A stretch of DNA of 10,928 bases, taken from Leyella stercorea. Lineage in GTDB: Bacteria > Bacteroidota > Bacteroidia > Bacteroidales > Bacteroidaceae. Both the position numbers and the translations under genes were made by a program. Shown in pieces: positions 1 through 5,676 of the stretch. How positions within the stretch are numbered: the stretch's first letter is position 1; the number at the start of each line of letters is the position of its first letter. The DNA lies in NCBI RefSeq assembly GCF_019052365.1, contig NZ_JAHQUY010000084.1:1-10928 (forward strand), read 5' to 3'. The notes beneath the pieces are model-generated. The model saw nothing but the letters and a program-made list of their open reading frames with translations. It searched no databases and was not told the DNA's origin.

Positions 1-26
1 AAAAAAAAATTAATAAAAAAAGTAAT

Positions 27-356
27 ATGACAAAAGAAAATCTTGAAATTTATCAGGAGGTTTTTCCAAAAAGCCAACTGAGAAGAATGAAGGTTGTTGA
101 TGAATATCTTAATACCTTCGGTGAAATGATTAAGAAAAAGGTTATTTCTCCAAATTGCGCTTTCGAAGCGTTGGCAAAGAAGTATGAGCTTACAAGAGCT
201 GGTATAAGAGTTATGCTCACAAAGGCAGGTGTGTACAAAAGCAGCCAGGAGCCGCTTTATTATCCTACTGCCGAAGAACGAGCAGCCAAACCAACTTACT
301 TCTTTGATATGAATAATCCTAATAATAATTATTATGGTACAGATAATATTGGATGA
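27..356 (+). CDS. Small putative DNA-binding protein, unknown function
   Basis: A 109-residue protein I do not recognise. Residues about 45-70 (from AFEALAKKYELTRAGI onward to GVY) read like a helix-turn-helix of the Trp-repressor/sigma type, with a predicted recognition helix followed by the common ending KAGVY. The tail (about 93-109) is rich in Asn and Tyr and is probably disordered. The ATG follows an A-rich leader without a Shine-Dalgarno sequence. The 3' end overlaps the next gene by 23 bp, so the two are probably translationally coupled. The place at the head of a replication operon would suit a small regulator, but that is inference from position and the weak HTH resemblance. Confidence 0.7.
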   Translation: MTKENLEIYQEVFPKSQLRRMKVVDEYLNTFGEMIKKKVISPNCAFEALAKKYELTRAGIRVMLTKAGVYKSSQEPLYYPTAEERAAKPTYFFDMNNPNNNYYGTDNIG

Positions 357-648
357 AGACCGTGGAGCTTATGAGGCTTTTATCGCCAAGCTAACGGATG
401 CCCTTGCCCCGAAACTTGTGGCAATGATGAAGAAAACTCCACAGACCGTTTGTTCTCAAAGAGAGGCATACAGACGTTATGGAACTGGTAATGTGCGCAG
501 ATGGGTGAAGGAAGGCAGACTTAAACCATTTGCCAAGCGACCAGGAAAGATAGAGTATAAAATTTCGGATTTGAAGACACTCTTCAATCAACAACAAGAT
601 TACTTCTCCAGTTATGTCCATGTACAGAATACAAAAAAACATATATAA
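334..648 (+). CDS. Excisionase/MerR-like helix-turn-helix protein
   Basis: A 104-residue protein. Residues about 40-84 match the small winged HTH seen in excisionases and MerR-type DNA-binding domains: a first helix (SQREAYRRYG), a turn, a second helix (NVRRWVKEGRL), then a wing with basic residues (KPFAKRPGKIEYKI) and a final DLKTLF helix. The N-terminal 35 residues look helical and could be a dimerisation segment. It overlaps the gene before by 23 bp and the gene after by 35 bp. Such proteins act as recombination directionality factors or as regulators; here a regulatory or excision role is inferred from family only. The recombinase in this window lies 9 kb away, so partnership with it is unproven. 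Confidence 0.75.
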   Translation: MVQIILDEDRGAYEAFIAKLTDALAPKLVAMMKKTPQTVCSQREAYRRYGTGNVRRWVKEGRLKPFAKRPGKIEYKISDLKTLFNQQQDYFSSYVHVQNTKKHI

Positions 649-928
649 GGCTAAGAAACCTTTGTGGATGCAATGTCTTCTGTTCAACATTATGCCTGAT
701 TTGTATGATCCTCATCCGAGCAAGGAAGAATGTCAGAAGAATCTGAAGGCTATATCGAGTGCCATCAATGGTCAGAAATATTATTGGCACCAGCACCATT
801 CCATGATAGGTAAATTCTGCAAACTGGTTATCTGTGACGATTACATAAAGATAATGTCAAAGAAAGGTAATCTAATGTTGTCTTTCGTTATTGAACGATG
901 TGAAGACGATGAACTTAATGTGAATTAG
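614..928 (+). CDS. Hypothetical protein
   Basis: A 104-residue protein of unknown function with no domain I recognise. It has a basic, aromatic middle part (KYYWHQHHSMIGKFCKLV) and an acidic C-terminus (ERCEDDELN). The start is uncertain: ATGs at 614 and 620 lie within the end of the upstream gene, and a further in-frame ATG at 668 would begin at MQCLLFN and remove the overlap. The stop is one base before the ATG of the replication initiator gene, so it is almost certainly co-transcribed with it. A link with replication is only suggested by this spacing. Confidence 0.6.
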   Translation: MSMYRIQKNIYKAKKPLWMQCLLFNIMPDLYDPHPSKEECQKNLKAISSAINGQKYYWHQHHSMIGKFCKLVICDDYIKIMSKKGNLMLSFVIERCEDDELNVN

Positions 929-929
929 A

Positions 930-2270
930 ATGATAGGTTTGGATTATAGTTGGATAAAATTGCCAAGAACATTTTGTGATTGGCGTTGGTATAAAGATTC
1001 GCACATGGTGCTTCTGTACCTGCATATTCTTCTTCACGCCTCATTTTCCGATAAGGAAATAGGAGAAGTGGTTATCAAGAGAGGACAGATGCTTACAAGC
1101 TATGCACAATTGTGCAACAATACAGGTTTGTCATTGCAGACTGTGCGAACCTGCATAAAGAAGTTATTGAAGACAAAACAGATAAAAGTTTTGTCTTGTA
1201 AACACCACACAACAATATCTGTCGTGGCGTATGATAGTTTTCAGCCAGAGGGTAAGGACGAACTCAACCCAAATTGGGTAAAGTTGTATCGCAAGATAGA
1301 AGATTGGCGTTGGTATAAGGATGCCATAACCTTCCATCTGTTCATACATCTGTTGTTGAATGTTAACTACTGTCCTTCTGCGAATGGTGAGAATATTCTT
1401 GGAAGAGGTCAAATAATGGTGACAAGAAAGTCTCTGACAGAATCGACCAACATATCGGACAGGAGTATCAGAACGTGTATAGAGAAGTTGCAAAAATCTA
1501 AAGAAATATTAATTTCTCAAAAAGCGACCAACCGACCACGCATCATAACTATCTGTAATTATGATAGTTACCAGGCTGGATTTGCACCTTCTAACATACA
1601 GCTAACATACAACCAACATACAACTAACATTCAGTGTGAAAGTGTGCAGCAAGCTTTGGTTTTCGCCTCAAAAAGCGACCAACCAAATTTGGATGTAAAC
1701 ACCTGTGGTGTAATGGGTTACATTGATAATGATTCTCAAACTAACACACTGCTAACATACAACCAACACACTGCTAACATGCAGCCAACACACGATCAAC
1801 AAACAGATAACATACAAGTAACAACATATAAGAATATAAGAAATAAAGAAATAAAGAAAAATATATCATCAACATCCGCGCGTGCGAGAGAAGTTGAGAA
1901 TTTTGAAGTTTTGGATGGAAAAGAAGAGAAAGAAAACCAACAAAAGAAAGCAAGGAAAGAAAGTTTCCTGGAGCTTTTGGAGCAGGACGAGCTTTGGCTT
2001 GGAGCTATCGCAAGAAAGTTCTCTCTTGCCAGAGTGGAACTTGTAAAGAGTAGATTGGAGGATTTCGATTTAGACATGATATGTCGAGGAAAGACTACCC
2101 ATACGGACATTCAAGATTACAAGAGCCATTTTGTAGATTGGCTCTATAAAAACAATAGTGCAACATCAAAAAGTAATAATCAATATGGAGTTTCTAAACA
2201 AGACAAGCAAAATGGAAGTAGATTTGTTCCTAAGTCGTCTGAAGGAGCAGTCTATACCCAATCTTTCTAA
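930..2270 (+). CDS. Replication initiator / replisome organizer with tandem winged-helix domains
   Basis: A 446-residue protein of the DnaD-like replisome organizer type common in Bacteroidota mobile elements. It probably binds the element's origin and recruits the helicase loader encoded next. Residues 8-105 and 116-215 are two copies of one winged-helix domain; both carry W-[IV]-K-L-x-R, DWRWYKD, RGQ, RTCI-x-KL and YDS[FY]Q. I expect one copy in most relatives, so the duplication stands out. Residues about 216-300 are a Gln/Asn/Thr-rich linker whose DNA forms two phased 11-bp repeat arrays. A Lys/Glu-rich stretch follows (about 300-345). Residues about 345-406 (LLEQDELWLGAIARKF, then SHFVDWLYKN) match the C-terminal domain of this family. 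The gene begins one base after the upstream stop, and its end overlaps the loader gene by 86 bp. Confidence 0.85.
   Translation: MIGLDYSWIKLPRTFCDWRWYKDSHMVLLYLHILLHASFSDKEIGEVVIKRGQMLTSYAQLCNNTGLSLQTVRTCIKKLLKTKQIKVLSCKHHTTISVVAYDSFQPEGKDELNPNWVKLYRKIEDWRWYKDAITFHLFIHLLLNVNYCPSANGENILGRGQIMVTRKSLTESTNISDRSIRTCIEKLQKSKEILISQKATNRPRIITICNYDSYQAGFAPSNIQLTYNQHTTNIQCESVQQALVFASKSDQPNLDVNTCGVMGYIDNDSQTNTLLTYNQHTANMQPTHDQQTDNIQVTTYKNIRNKEIKKNISSTSARAREVENFEVLDGKEEKENQQKKARKESFLELLEQDELWLGAIARKFSLARVELVKSRLEDFDLDMICRGKTTHTDIQDYKSHFVDWLYKNNSATSKSNNQYGVSKQDKQNGSRFVPKSSEGAVYTQSF
978..1318 (+). repeat. Imperfect direct repeat from the duplicated winged-helix domain
   Basis: The 17-base sequence GATTGGCGTTGGTATAA occurs at 978-994 and at 1302-1318, both in the same reading frame and 324 bp (108 codons) apart. 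It encodes the DWRWYK core shared by the two winged-helix domains. The rest of the two domains has diverged far more, so this word is the best conserved piece of an old intragenic duplication. Confidence 0.7.
1546..1570. other. 8-bp inverted repeat upstream of array 1
   Basis: TAACTATC (1546-1553) and GATAGTTA (1563-1570) form a perfect 8-bp stem with a 9-base loop, 20 bp before the first 11-bp repeat array. It could be a protein-binding site or an extruded hairpin at the proposed origin. It also encodes the conserved NYDSY motif, so part of it is fixed by the protein. Confidence 0.4.
1591..1634 (+). repeat. Iteron-like array 1: four tandem 11-bp repeats
   Basis: Four 11-bp units sit head to tail with no spacer: CTAACATACAG (1591), CTAACATACAA (1602), CCAACATACAA (1613) and CTAACATTCAG (1624). 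All share NYAACANNCNR. The 11-bp step is close to one helical turn, so bound proteins would line up on one face of the DNA. The step is not a multiple of three, so successive copies are read in rotating frames within the initiator gene. This points to constraint or recent duplication at the DNA level. Confidence 0.85.
1683..1711. other. Palindrome and small hairpin between the repeat arrays
   Basis: CCAAATTTGG (1683-1692) is a perfect 10-bp palindrome. Seven bases on, ACACC (1699-1703) and GGTGT (1707-1711) form a 5-bp stem with a 3-base loop. Both lie in the 106-bp segment separating the two 11-bp repeat arrays and overlap or follow the second 18-bp box. Either may arise by chance; their position inside the proposed origin is the reason to list them. 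Confidence 0.4.
1741..1828 (+). repeat. Iteron-like array 2: seven to eight tandem 11-bp repeats
   Basis: Units begin at 1741, 1752, 1763, 1774, 1785, 1796 and 1807, exactly 11 bp apart: CTAACACACTG, CTAACATACAA, CCAACACACTG, CTAACATGCAG, CCAACACACGA, TCAACAAACAG and ATAACATACAA. A weaker eighth copy (GTAACAACATA) begins at 1818. AACA at positions 3-6 is invariant in all copies of both arrays; C at position 9 and a purine at position 11 hold in all but the last. The 18 bases at 1751-1768 also occur at 1601-1618 in array 1, there in the same frame. Confidence 0.87.
1826..1866. other. Very A+T-rich tract, candidate DNA unwinding element
   Basis: These 41 bp contain four G and no C, all A-rich on the plus strand. 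They directly follow the last 11-bp repeat. An A+T-rich stretch beside an iteron array is the usual layout of a melting site where a helicase loader delivers DnaB. The tract encodes a Lys/Asn-rich linker (YKNIRNKEIKKN), which family relatives may also have, so some of the bias comes from the protein. Confidence 0.55.
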
Positions 2271-2895
2271 GCTGCCGATTGATGAAGACCTTTGCAAGCG
2301 AGGCTTGCAATGTGCGTTTGAGAAAGTCGTGGAAAGCGGTTTTCATCATTATATAAGAAATGAGCAGCAGAGCAAACAGTTGGAAGCAGTTGCCAATTGG
2401 CTTGTCTCACCTGAAAAGAAATGGGGTCTGCTGCTGAATGGCATTCCTGGCAATGGAAAGACAACAACCCTTATGGCAATAAGAAAAGTTATCAATGCTT
2501 TGGAACTTGAAGATCCTAACCCGATTTCAGAGAACAAGGTGTTAGGCTTTAGATGCCAAACGGCTAAAGAACTATGTGAGATTGCCATCAAAGACAAAAC
2601 AGCATTCAAGCAATACAAGAACTCCACTATACTTGGTATAGATGAGTTTGGCTTGGAGCCTACTGTAGTCTCTTCATACGGCAATGAATACACTCCTGTT
2701 TCCGACATTCTGGCTTATAGATACGAGGCTCGTTTGCCAACTATAATGACAACAAACATTGCAAATGTGGAAATTCGCCCTAAGTATGGAGACAGAATAG
2801 CAGCAAGAATGAATGAAATGTTCGACATCATCGTTATGCCAGACATAGATTTTAGAGTTAAGGTTAATGAATATACGTTTTTAAATAAATTATAA
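2185..2895 (+). CDS. DnaC-like AAA+ helicase loader
   Basis: A 236-residue ATPase that probably loads the replicative helicase (likely host DnaB) at the element's origin. From the ATG at 2185: Walker A GIPGNGKT at residues 86-93, Walker B ILGIDE at 149-154, a sensor-1-like TTN at 189-191, and the Arg-finger region DRIAARM near 203-209. This order and the short length fit the DnaC/IstB-like family. An in-frame GTG at 2158 would add nine residues; I prefer the ATG at 2185. Either way the start lies well within the initiator gene (86-bp overlap), implying coupled translation. The stop is five bases before the primase start. No DnaB homologue is seen in the window. Confidence 0.9.
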   Translation: MEFLNKTSKMEVDLFLSRLKEQSIPNLSKLPIDEDLCKRGLQCAFEKVVESGFHHYIRNEQQSKQLEAVANWLVSPEKKWGLLLNGIPGNGKTTTLMAIRKVINALELEDPNPISENKVLGFRCQTAKELCEIAIKDKTAFKQYKNSTILGIDEFGLEPTVVSSYGNEYTPVSDILAYRYEARLPTIMTTNIANVEIRPKYGDRIAARMNEMFDIIVMPDIDFRVKVNEYTFLNKL

Positions 2896-2900
2896 TTGGG

Positions 2901-3941
2901 ATGGAAGAAGCTAAGAAAATATTGCAAAAGACCCATGGAGGACTTGACGTTTTCAAGCACTACCTTGGCGAAGATTGTACTGCCCAGTTTTTCCGTAATC
3001 CTTATCGAAAGGATAAAAGGGCATCTTGCCGTCTGTATAAGAACGAGTCTGGAGGAGATAGTTACTACTATTTCCTTCAAGACTTCGGTGATAGCAAATT
3101 CTGTGGTAATTGTTTTGTTATTGTTGCCAAATTGCTTGGCTATAACTTAAACACAGATTTCAAGCGACTTCTTGAACAGATTGACCGAGATATGAAACTC
3201 AATGTGTTTTCATCTTATGATGATGGTTTTCATGGCAAACAGGTGAAGCTGAAAAAGGTCATAGCCTGTGGTAGCAAGGAAAAGCAATGCTCCATTTCTG
3301 AGTTCAAACCTATAACAAAGCATTTTTCGGACAAAGAGTTGGAATATTGGCAACGTTATGGGATAGATGAGAAAACGCTGCTGAGATACGACGTGAAAAG
3401 TATCAAAAGCTGTTCGTTTGTCAAAACAGACGGAAAGAAATTTGCTATCGTAAGCAGTGAACTTGTTCCTATATATGGATATTACTTCAATGGAGGGCTT
3501 GGCATCAAATTTTATCGTCCAAAGTCTGAATATCGTTTCATGTATGCAGGTGACTTACCCAAGCCATATATTTTCGGATGGAACAAATTGCCTACATCTG
3601 GAGAACGTGTATTCATAACAGGCGGTGAGAAAGACGTGCTTTCGCTTGCAGCTCATGGTTTTTATGGCATAGCCTTCAACAGCGAGACTGCAAAGGTGCC
3701 GGAAGATAAGTTGAAAGAACTTTCTGAGCGTTTCAAGGAAATAATCTTTCTGTATGATTCAGATGAAACAGGCATCAAGGAGTCGAAAGAACGAGTCGAA
3801 GACTTCAAAAATAGATACAATGTTTCTCGTCTTCAATTACCATTGGAAGGTAGCAAGAAAGAGAAAGACATCAGTGACTATTTCGCCATAGGCAATACAA
3901 CGGAAGATTTTGTCGAACTCATTAATGAACAAAGAACATGA
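2901..3941 (+). CDS. TOPRIM-domain DNA primase-like protein
   Basis: A 346-residue primase-like protein expected to make RNA primers for element replication. Residues about 25-80 follow the layout of a CHC2 zinc-binding domain (FRNPYRKDKRASC, then DFGDSKFCGNCFVIVAKLLG). The usual Cys-Pro-x-His is replaced by NPYR, leaving only C68 and C71, so zinc binding is doubtful. Residues about 236-330 are a TOPRIM domain: the catalytic Glu in GGEKD (E243), the metal-binding pair in YDSDETG (D286, D288), and KEKDISDYF near the end. It is short for a full DnaG, and I see no helicase-binding C-terminal domain. It starts five bases after the loader and shares ATGA (3938-3941) with the next gene. Confidence 0.85.
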   Translation: MEEAKKILQKTHGGLDVFKHYLGEDCTAQFFRNPYRKDKRASCRLYKNESGGDSYYYFLQDFGDSKFCGNCFVIVAKLLGYNLNTDFKRLLEQIDRDMKLNVFSSYDDGFHGKQVKLKKVIACGSKEKQCSISEFKPITKHFSDKELEYWQRYGIDEKTLLRYDVKSIKSCSFVKTDGKKFAIVSSELVPIYGYYFNGGLGIKFYRPKSEYRFMYAGDLPKPYIFGWNKLPTSGERVFITGGEKDVLSLAAHGFYGIAFNSETAKVPEDKLKELSERFKEIIFLYDSDETGIKESKERVEDFKNRYNVSRLQLPLEGSKKEKDISDYFAIGNTTEDFVELINEQRT

Positions 3942-4552
3942 AAATTTCAAAAAGAAGAGTAGAATACAGTCATTTAGGAGGTAATCTTCGCCTTGTATCT
4001 ATGACAGACGAAGAACGAAAAGAGTTGGCACAGCAGCATAATACAGAAAAATGGGCAATCTCTCCCAACCTCTATTTTGTTGAATTTTCCTCGTTCAACA
4101 GAAACTACAGAGGGTATGGCATCAGAAATGTCAATGGTGGGATAGAGTTCATTAATCCACTTTATATGAAAAATCCTATAACATTGGATAACAAAGGATA
4201 TGTTTATGTTGCTCACTCTAAAGATGACAGCAATAAGCATTGCTGTCTATTTTGGGAGTTTACGGATTATCTTGCTTATCTCTCCATCCAGAAGAAACAT
4301 TTTCTGAATCTTCCTAAAGACTGCGACTGTTTCATTATGTCTGATGTAAGAAACTTCATACCAATGGTAGTTGATACAGACGATTATGAGAATATTTATA
4401 TGTTCTTTCCAAATAATGACACTGGCTATACTATAGCCAAAACCATACAGAACCGCAATTCCAAGCATGTGCATGACTGTAGCCTTCTGTATGCAGCCAA
4501 TGAAACATTGCATGATTTTGTCCATGCCTATTTGGAAGAAGTCAACAAATAA
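3938..4552 (+). CDS. Degenerate TOPRIM-like protein, partner of the primase
   Basis: A 204-residue protein starting in an ATGA overlap with the primase stop. I believe it is a diverged TOPRIM relative. FWEFTDYLAYLS (residues 105-116) lines up with the Glu motif of TOPRIM (E-G-x-x-D-x-L-S), with E107 as the likely equivalent. IYMFFPNNDTG (153-163) lines up with the acid motif LYDSDETG of the preceding primase, with P158-N-N160 replacing D-x-D. The C-terminal part (HDCSLLYAANETLHDF, 179-194) resembles the ending of Bacteroidota mobile-element TOPRIM proteins. With the Asp pair lost, it is probably not an active primase; a structural or regulatory partner of the primase is an inference. The family call rests on motif comparison by eye. 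Confidence 0.7.
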   Translation: MKISKRRVEYSHLGGNLRLVSMTDEERKELAQQHNTEKWAISPNLYFVEFSSFNRNYRGYGIRNVNGGIEFINPLYMKNPITLDNKGYVYVAHSKDDSNKHCCLFWEFTDYLAYLSIQKKHFLNLPKDCDCFIMSDVRNFIPMVVDTDDYENIYMFFPNNDTGYTIAKTIQNRNSKHVHDCSLLYAANETLHDFVHAYLEEVNK

Positions 4553-4565
4553 AGGGTATAACAGC

Positions 4566-4673
4566 ATGAAGATACTTTGCATAGCACTTGGTGTGGTCAT
4601 CATTGCAATCGCAATAGCTTTTATATATGAGATAAAGCATACGTATCGTGATGGTGACCTTTGGAAAAAATGA
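4566..4673 (+). CDS. Small single-pass membrane protein
   Basis: A 35-residue protein. Residues 3-23 (ILCIALGVVIIAIAIAFIYEI) are one hydrophobic membrane segment. A short basic and acidic tail follows (KHTYRDGDLWKK), likely cytoplasmic. An open frame continues upstream to 4467 inside the previous gene, but the 33 extra residues have no hydrophobic or conserved look, so I start at the ATG at 4566, 13 bases after the preceding stop. The function is unknown. Small hydrophobic proteins of phages can be superinfection-exclusion factors or toxins, but nothing specific supports this here. Confidence 0.55.
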   Translation: MKILCIALGVVIIAIAIAFIYEIKHTYRDGDLWKK

Positions 4674-4682
4674 ATGAATCGT

Positions 4683-4696
4683 CCGCATTTATGCGG
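4683..4696. other. Short G+C-rich inverted repeat in an intergenic gap
   Basis: CCGCAT (4683-4688) and ATGCGG (4691-4696) are inverted around TT, in the 42-bp gap between two genes. As RNA this gives a 5-bp stem with a 4-base loop. No U-tract follows, so it is not a standard terminator. It could be an operator or an RNA-processing site. Confidence 0.4.
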
Positions 4697-4715
4697 CTAC
4701 TAAAAAGTTATATAT

Positions 4716-5291
4716 ATGATAGACAATGTTTTTACTATTATCCATTGTAAAAATGGATTGGAAAAGACTCCTGAGTATTGGCAGAAAGCTGATTTCGAGG
4801 AGAAGTTTAAGGAGCTTACAGATAGGGTTATACAACATAAGCATTTTACCCCTACTGCCAGAATGAAGATAATCAGAAAGATGTCCTTTTTGATTAAGGC
4901 ATCCACTACGATTGAGCAACTTCTCGCCTTGTCTGACAAGTTGAGAGACAAGTTCAATATCGATTGTTTCCAAATTGCTATAGACAGAACTGACAGCATG
5001 GCTCACATGCTATTCGGTTTCATTGATGAGAACGGTTCAAGTATATACTTCAACTGGCTCAACGAGATAAGAATATCTGTAATGATTCTTAATGAATTAA
5101 ACTTGCCTCGACCTAAGAGTGTGCAAATGTGGTTAAGATATTTCCTGGCTTATTCGTTCGAACATGATCATGAGATATTCCAGAAGCAATTGGCAGCCTT
5201 GGAACATGGGGAAATAGATAATATTAATCTTCCTTTTATGCGTGATGTCCTGCACTATGCAGAAGCCATGTGTAAAGGACAATTAAAATAG
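4716..5291 (+). CDS. Hypothetical protein
   Basis: A 191-residue soluble-looking protein that I do not recognise. It is mostly predicted helix, with charged amphipathic stretches at about 21-45 and 50-80 (KMSFLIKAS, LLALSDKLRDKF). A middle part (95-130) reads like alternating strand and helix, and a helical end runs to KGQLK. No membrane segment, signal peptide or metal motif is seen. It follows a 42-bp gap with a small hairpin and precedes the Cys-rich gene by six bases, so it belongs to the same transcription unit. Confidence 0.75.
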   Translation: MIDNVFTIIHCKNGLEKTPEYWQKADFEEKFKELTDRVIQHKHFTPTARMKIIRKMSFLIKASTTIEQLLALSDKLRDKFNIDCFQIAIDRTDSMAHMLFGFIDENGSSIYFNWLNEIRISVMILNELNLPRPKSVQMWLRYFLAYSFEHDHEIFQKQLAALEHGEIDNINLPFMRDVLHYAEAMCKGQLK

Positions 5292-5297
5292 GAAATT

Positions 5298-5660
5298 ATG
5301 GATAAGACGTTTGTTTTTAACAAGAATAATATCTGTACCAATCCTAATACTCCAATTTCATGGATTAGTGAAGGAAAGCCTTCTATGGGATGGTCTTTTG
5401 ATGTCTTTACCGCATTAACTCCTAAAGGATGGGTATGTGGGCTTGATTGCAATATGGGAGATTCCTGTGCAAGCTGCGGTTGCAACAGAAAGAGTCGTGA
5501 GTTGTATGGCTCCCAGAAGGAAGCAATTTACAATTCTCTTAGACGTTTAGAGAGACTTGCTTTAGAAAAGAAAAAAAGCAAGTTCCAAAAAGAAATGTTG
5601 TCTGAAATCAGAAAAGGCATCAACTTATATGATATACGACAACTCGAATTGTTTGACTAA
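5298..5660 (+). CDS. Cys-rich protein ending in a beta-clamp-binding motif
   Basis: A 120-residue protein. A cluster of cysteines (C47, C51, C57, C60, C62 in VCGLDCNMGDSCASCGCN) is a probable metal site. A basic, helical region follows (residues 63-108). The protein ends with QLELFD: Q115-L116-E117-L118-F119 fits the bacterial sliding-clamp-binding consensus QL[SD]LF. In known clamp clients the motif often lies at the C-terminus, as here. This suggests that it docks on the host replication clamp, which suits an element encoding its own replication initiation. The exact role is unknown; repair, replisome takeover or clamp inhibition are all possible. Confidence 0.75.
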   Translation: MDKTFVFNKNNICTNPNTPISWISEGKPSMGWSFDVFTALTPKGWVCGLDCNMGDSCASCGCNRKSRELYGSQKEAIYNSLRRLERLALEKKKSKFQKEMLSEIRKGINLYDIRQLELFD

Positions 5661-5676
5661 ATAAAAAGATATATCA

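Larger units (their letters stand above)
1516..1684 (+). repeat. 18-bp exact direct repeat, two boxes
   Basis: CTCAAAAAGCGACCAACC occurs exactly at 1516-1533 and again at 1667-1684. The copies are 151 bp apart and so are read in different frames (SQKATN against SKSDQ). Protein conservation therefore cannot explain the identity. Each box lies 56-57 bp before an 11-bp repeat array, so box plus array forms a module present twice. Confidence 0.8.
1516..1870. other. Candidate replication origin inside the initiator gene
   Basis: About 355 bp combine two 18-bp boxes, two phased 11-bp repeat arrays (11-12 units in all), a palindrome between them and a terminal A+T-rich tract. The host gene encodes a DNA-binding replication initiator, and the loader and primase follow. 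Phage lambda has the same plan, with its origin iterons and A+T-rich segment inside gene O. That this is the functional origin is inference. Confidence 0.6.

Noticed and set aside
1..26. Possible promoter in the A-rich leader of the first gene
   Set aside because: No match to the Bacteroidota TAnnTTTG -7 element or a TTTG -33 element is visible, and too little upstream sequence is available.
1591..1828. CRISPR-like array
   Set aside because: The repeats are 11 bp, adjacent with no spacers, and lie within a coding gene; there are no cas genes.
4467..4565. Upstream extension of the 35-residue membrane protein into the preceding gene
   Set aside because: The extra 33 residues overlap conserved sequence of another gene and do not look like part of the small membrane protein; the ATG at 4566 sits properly after the preceding stop.
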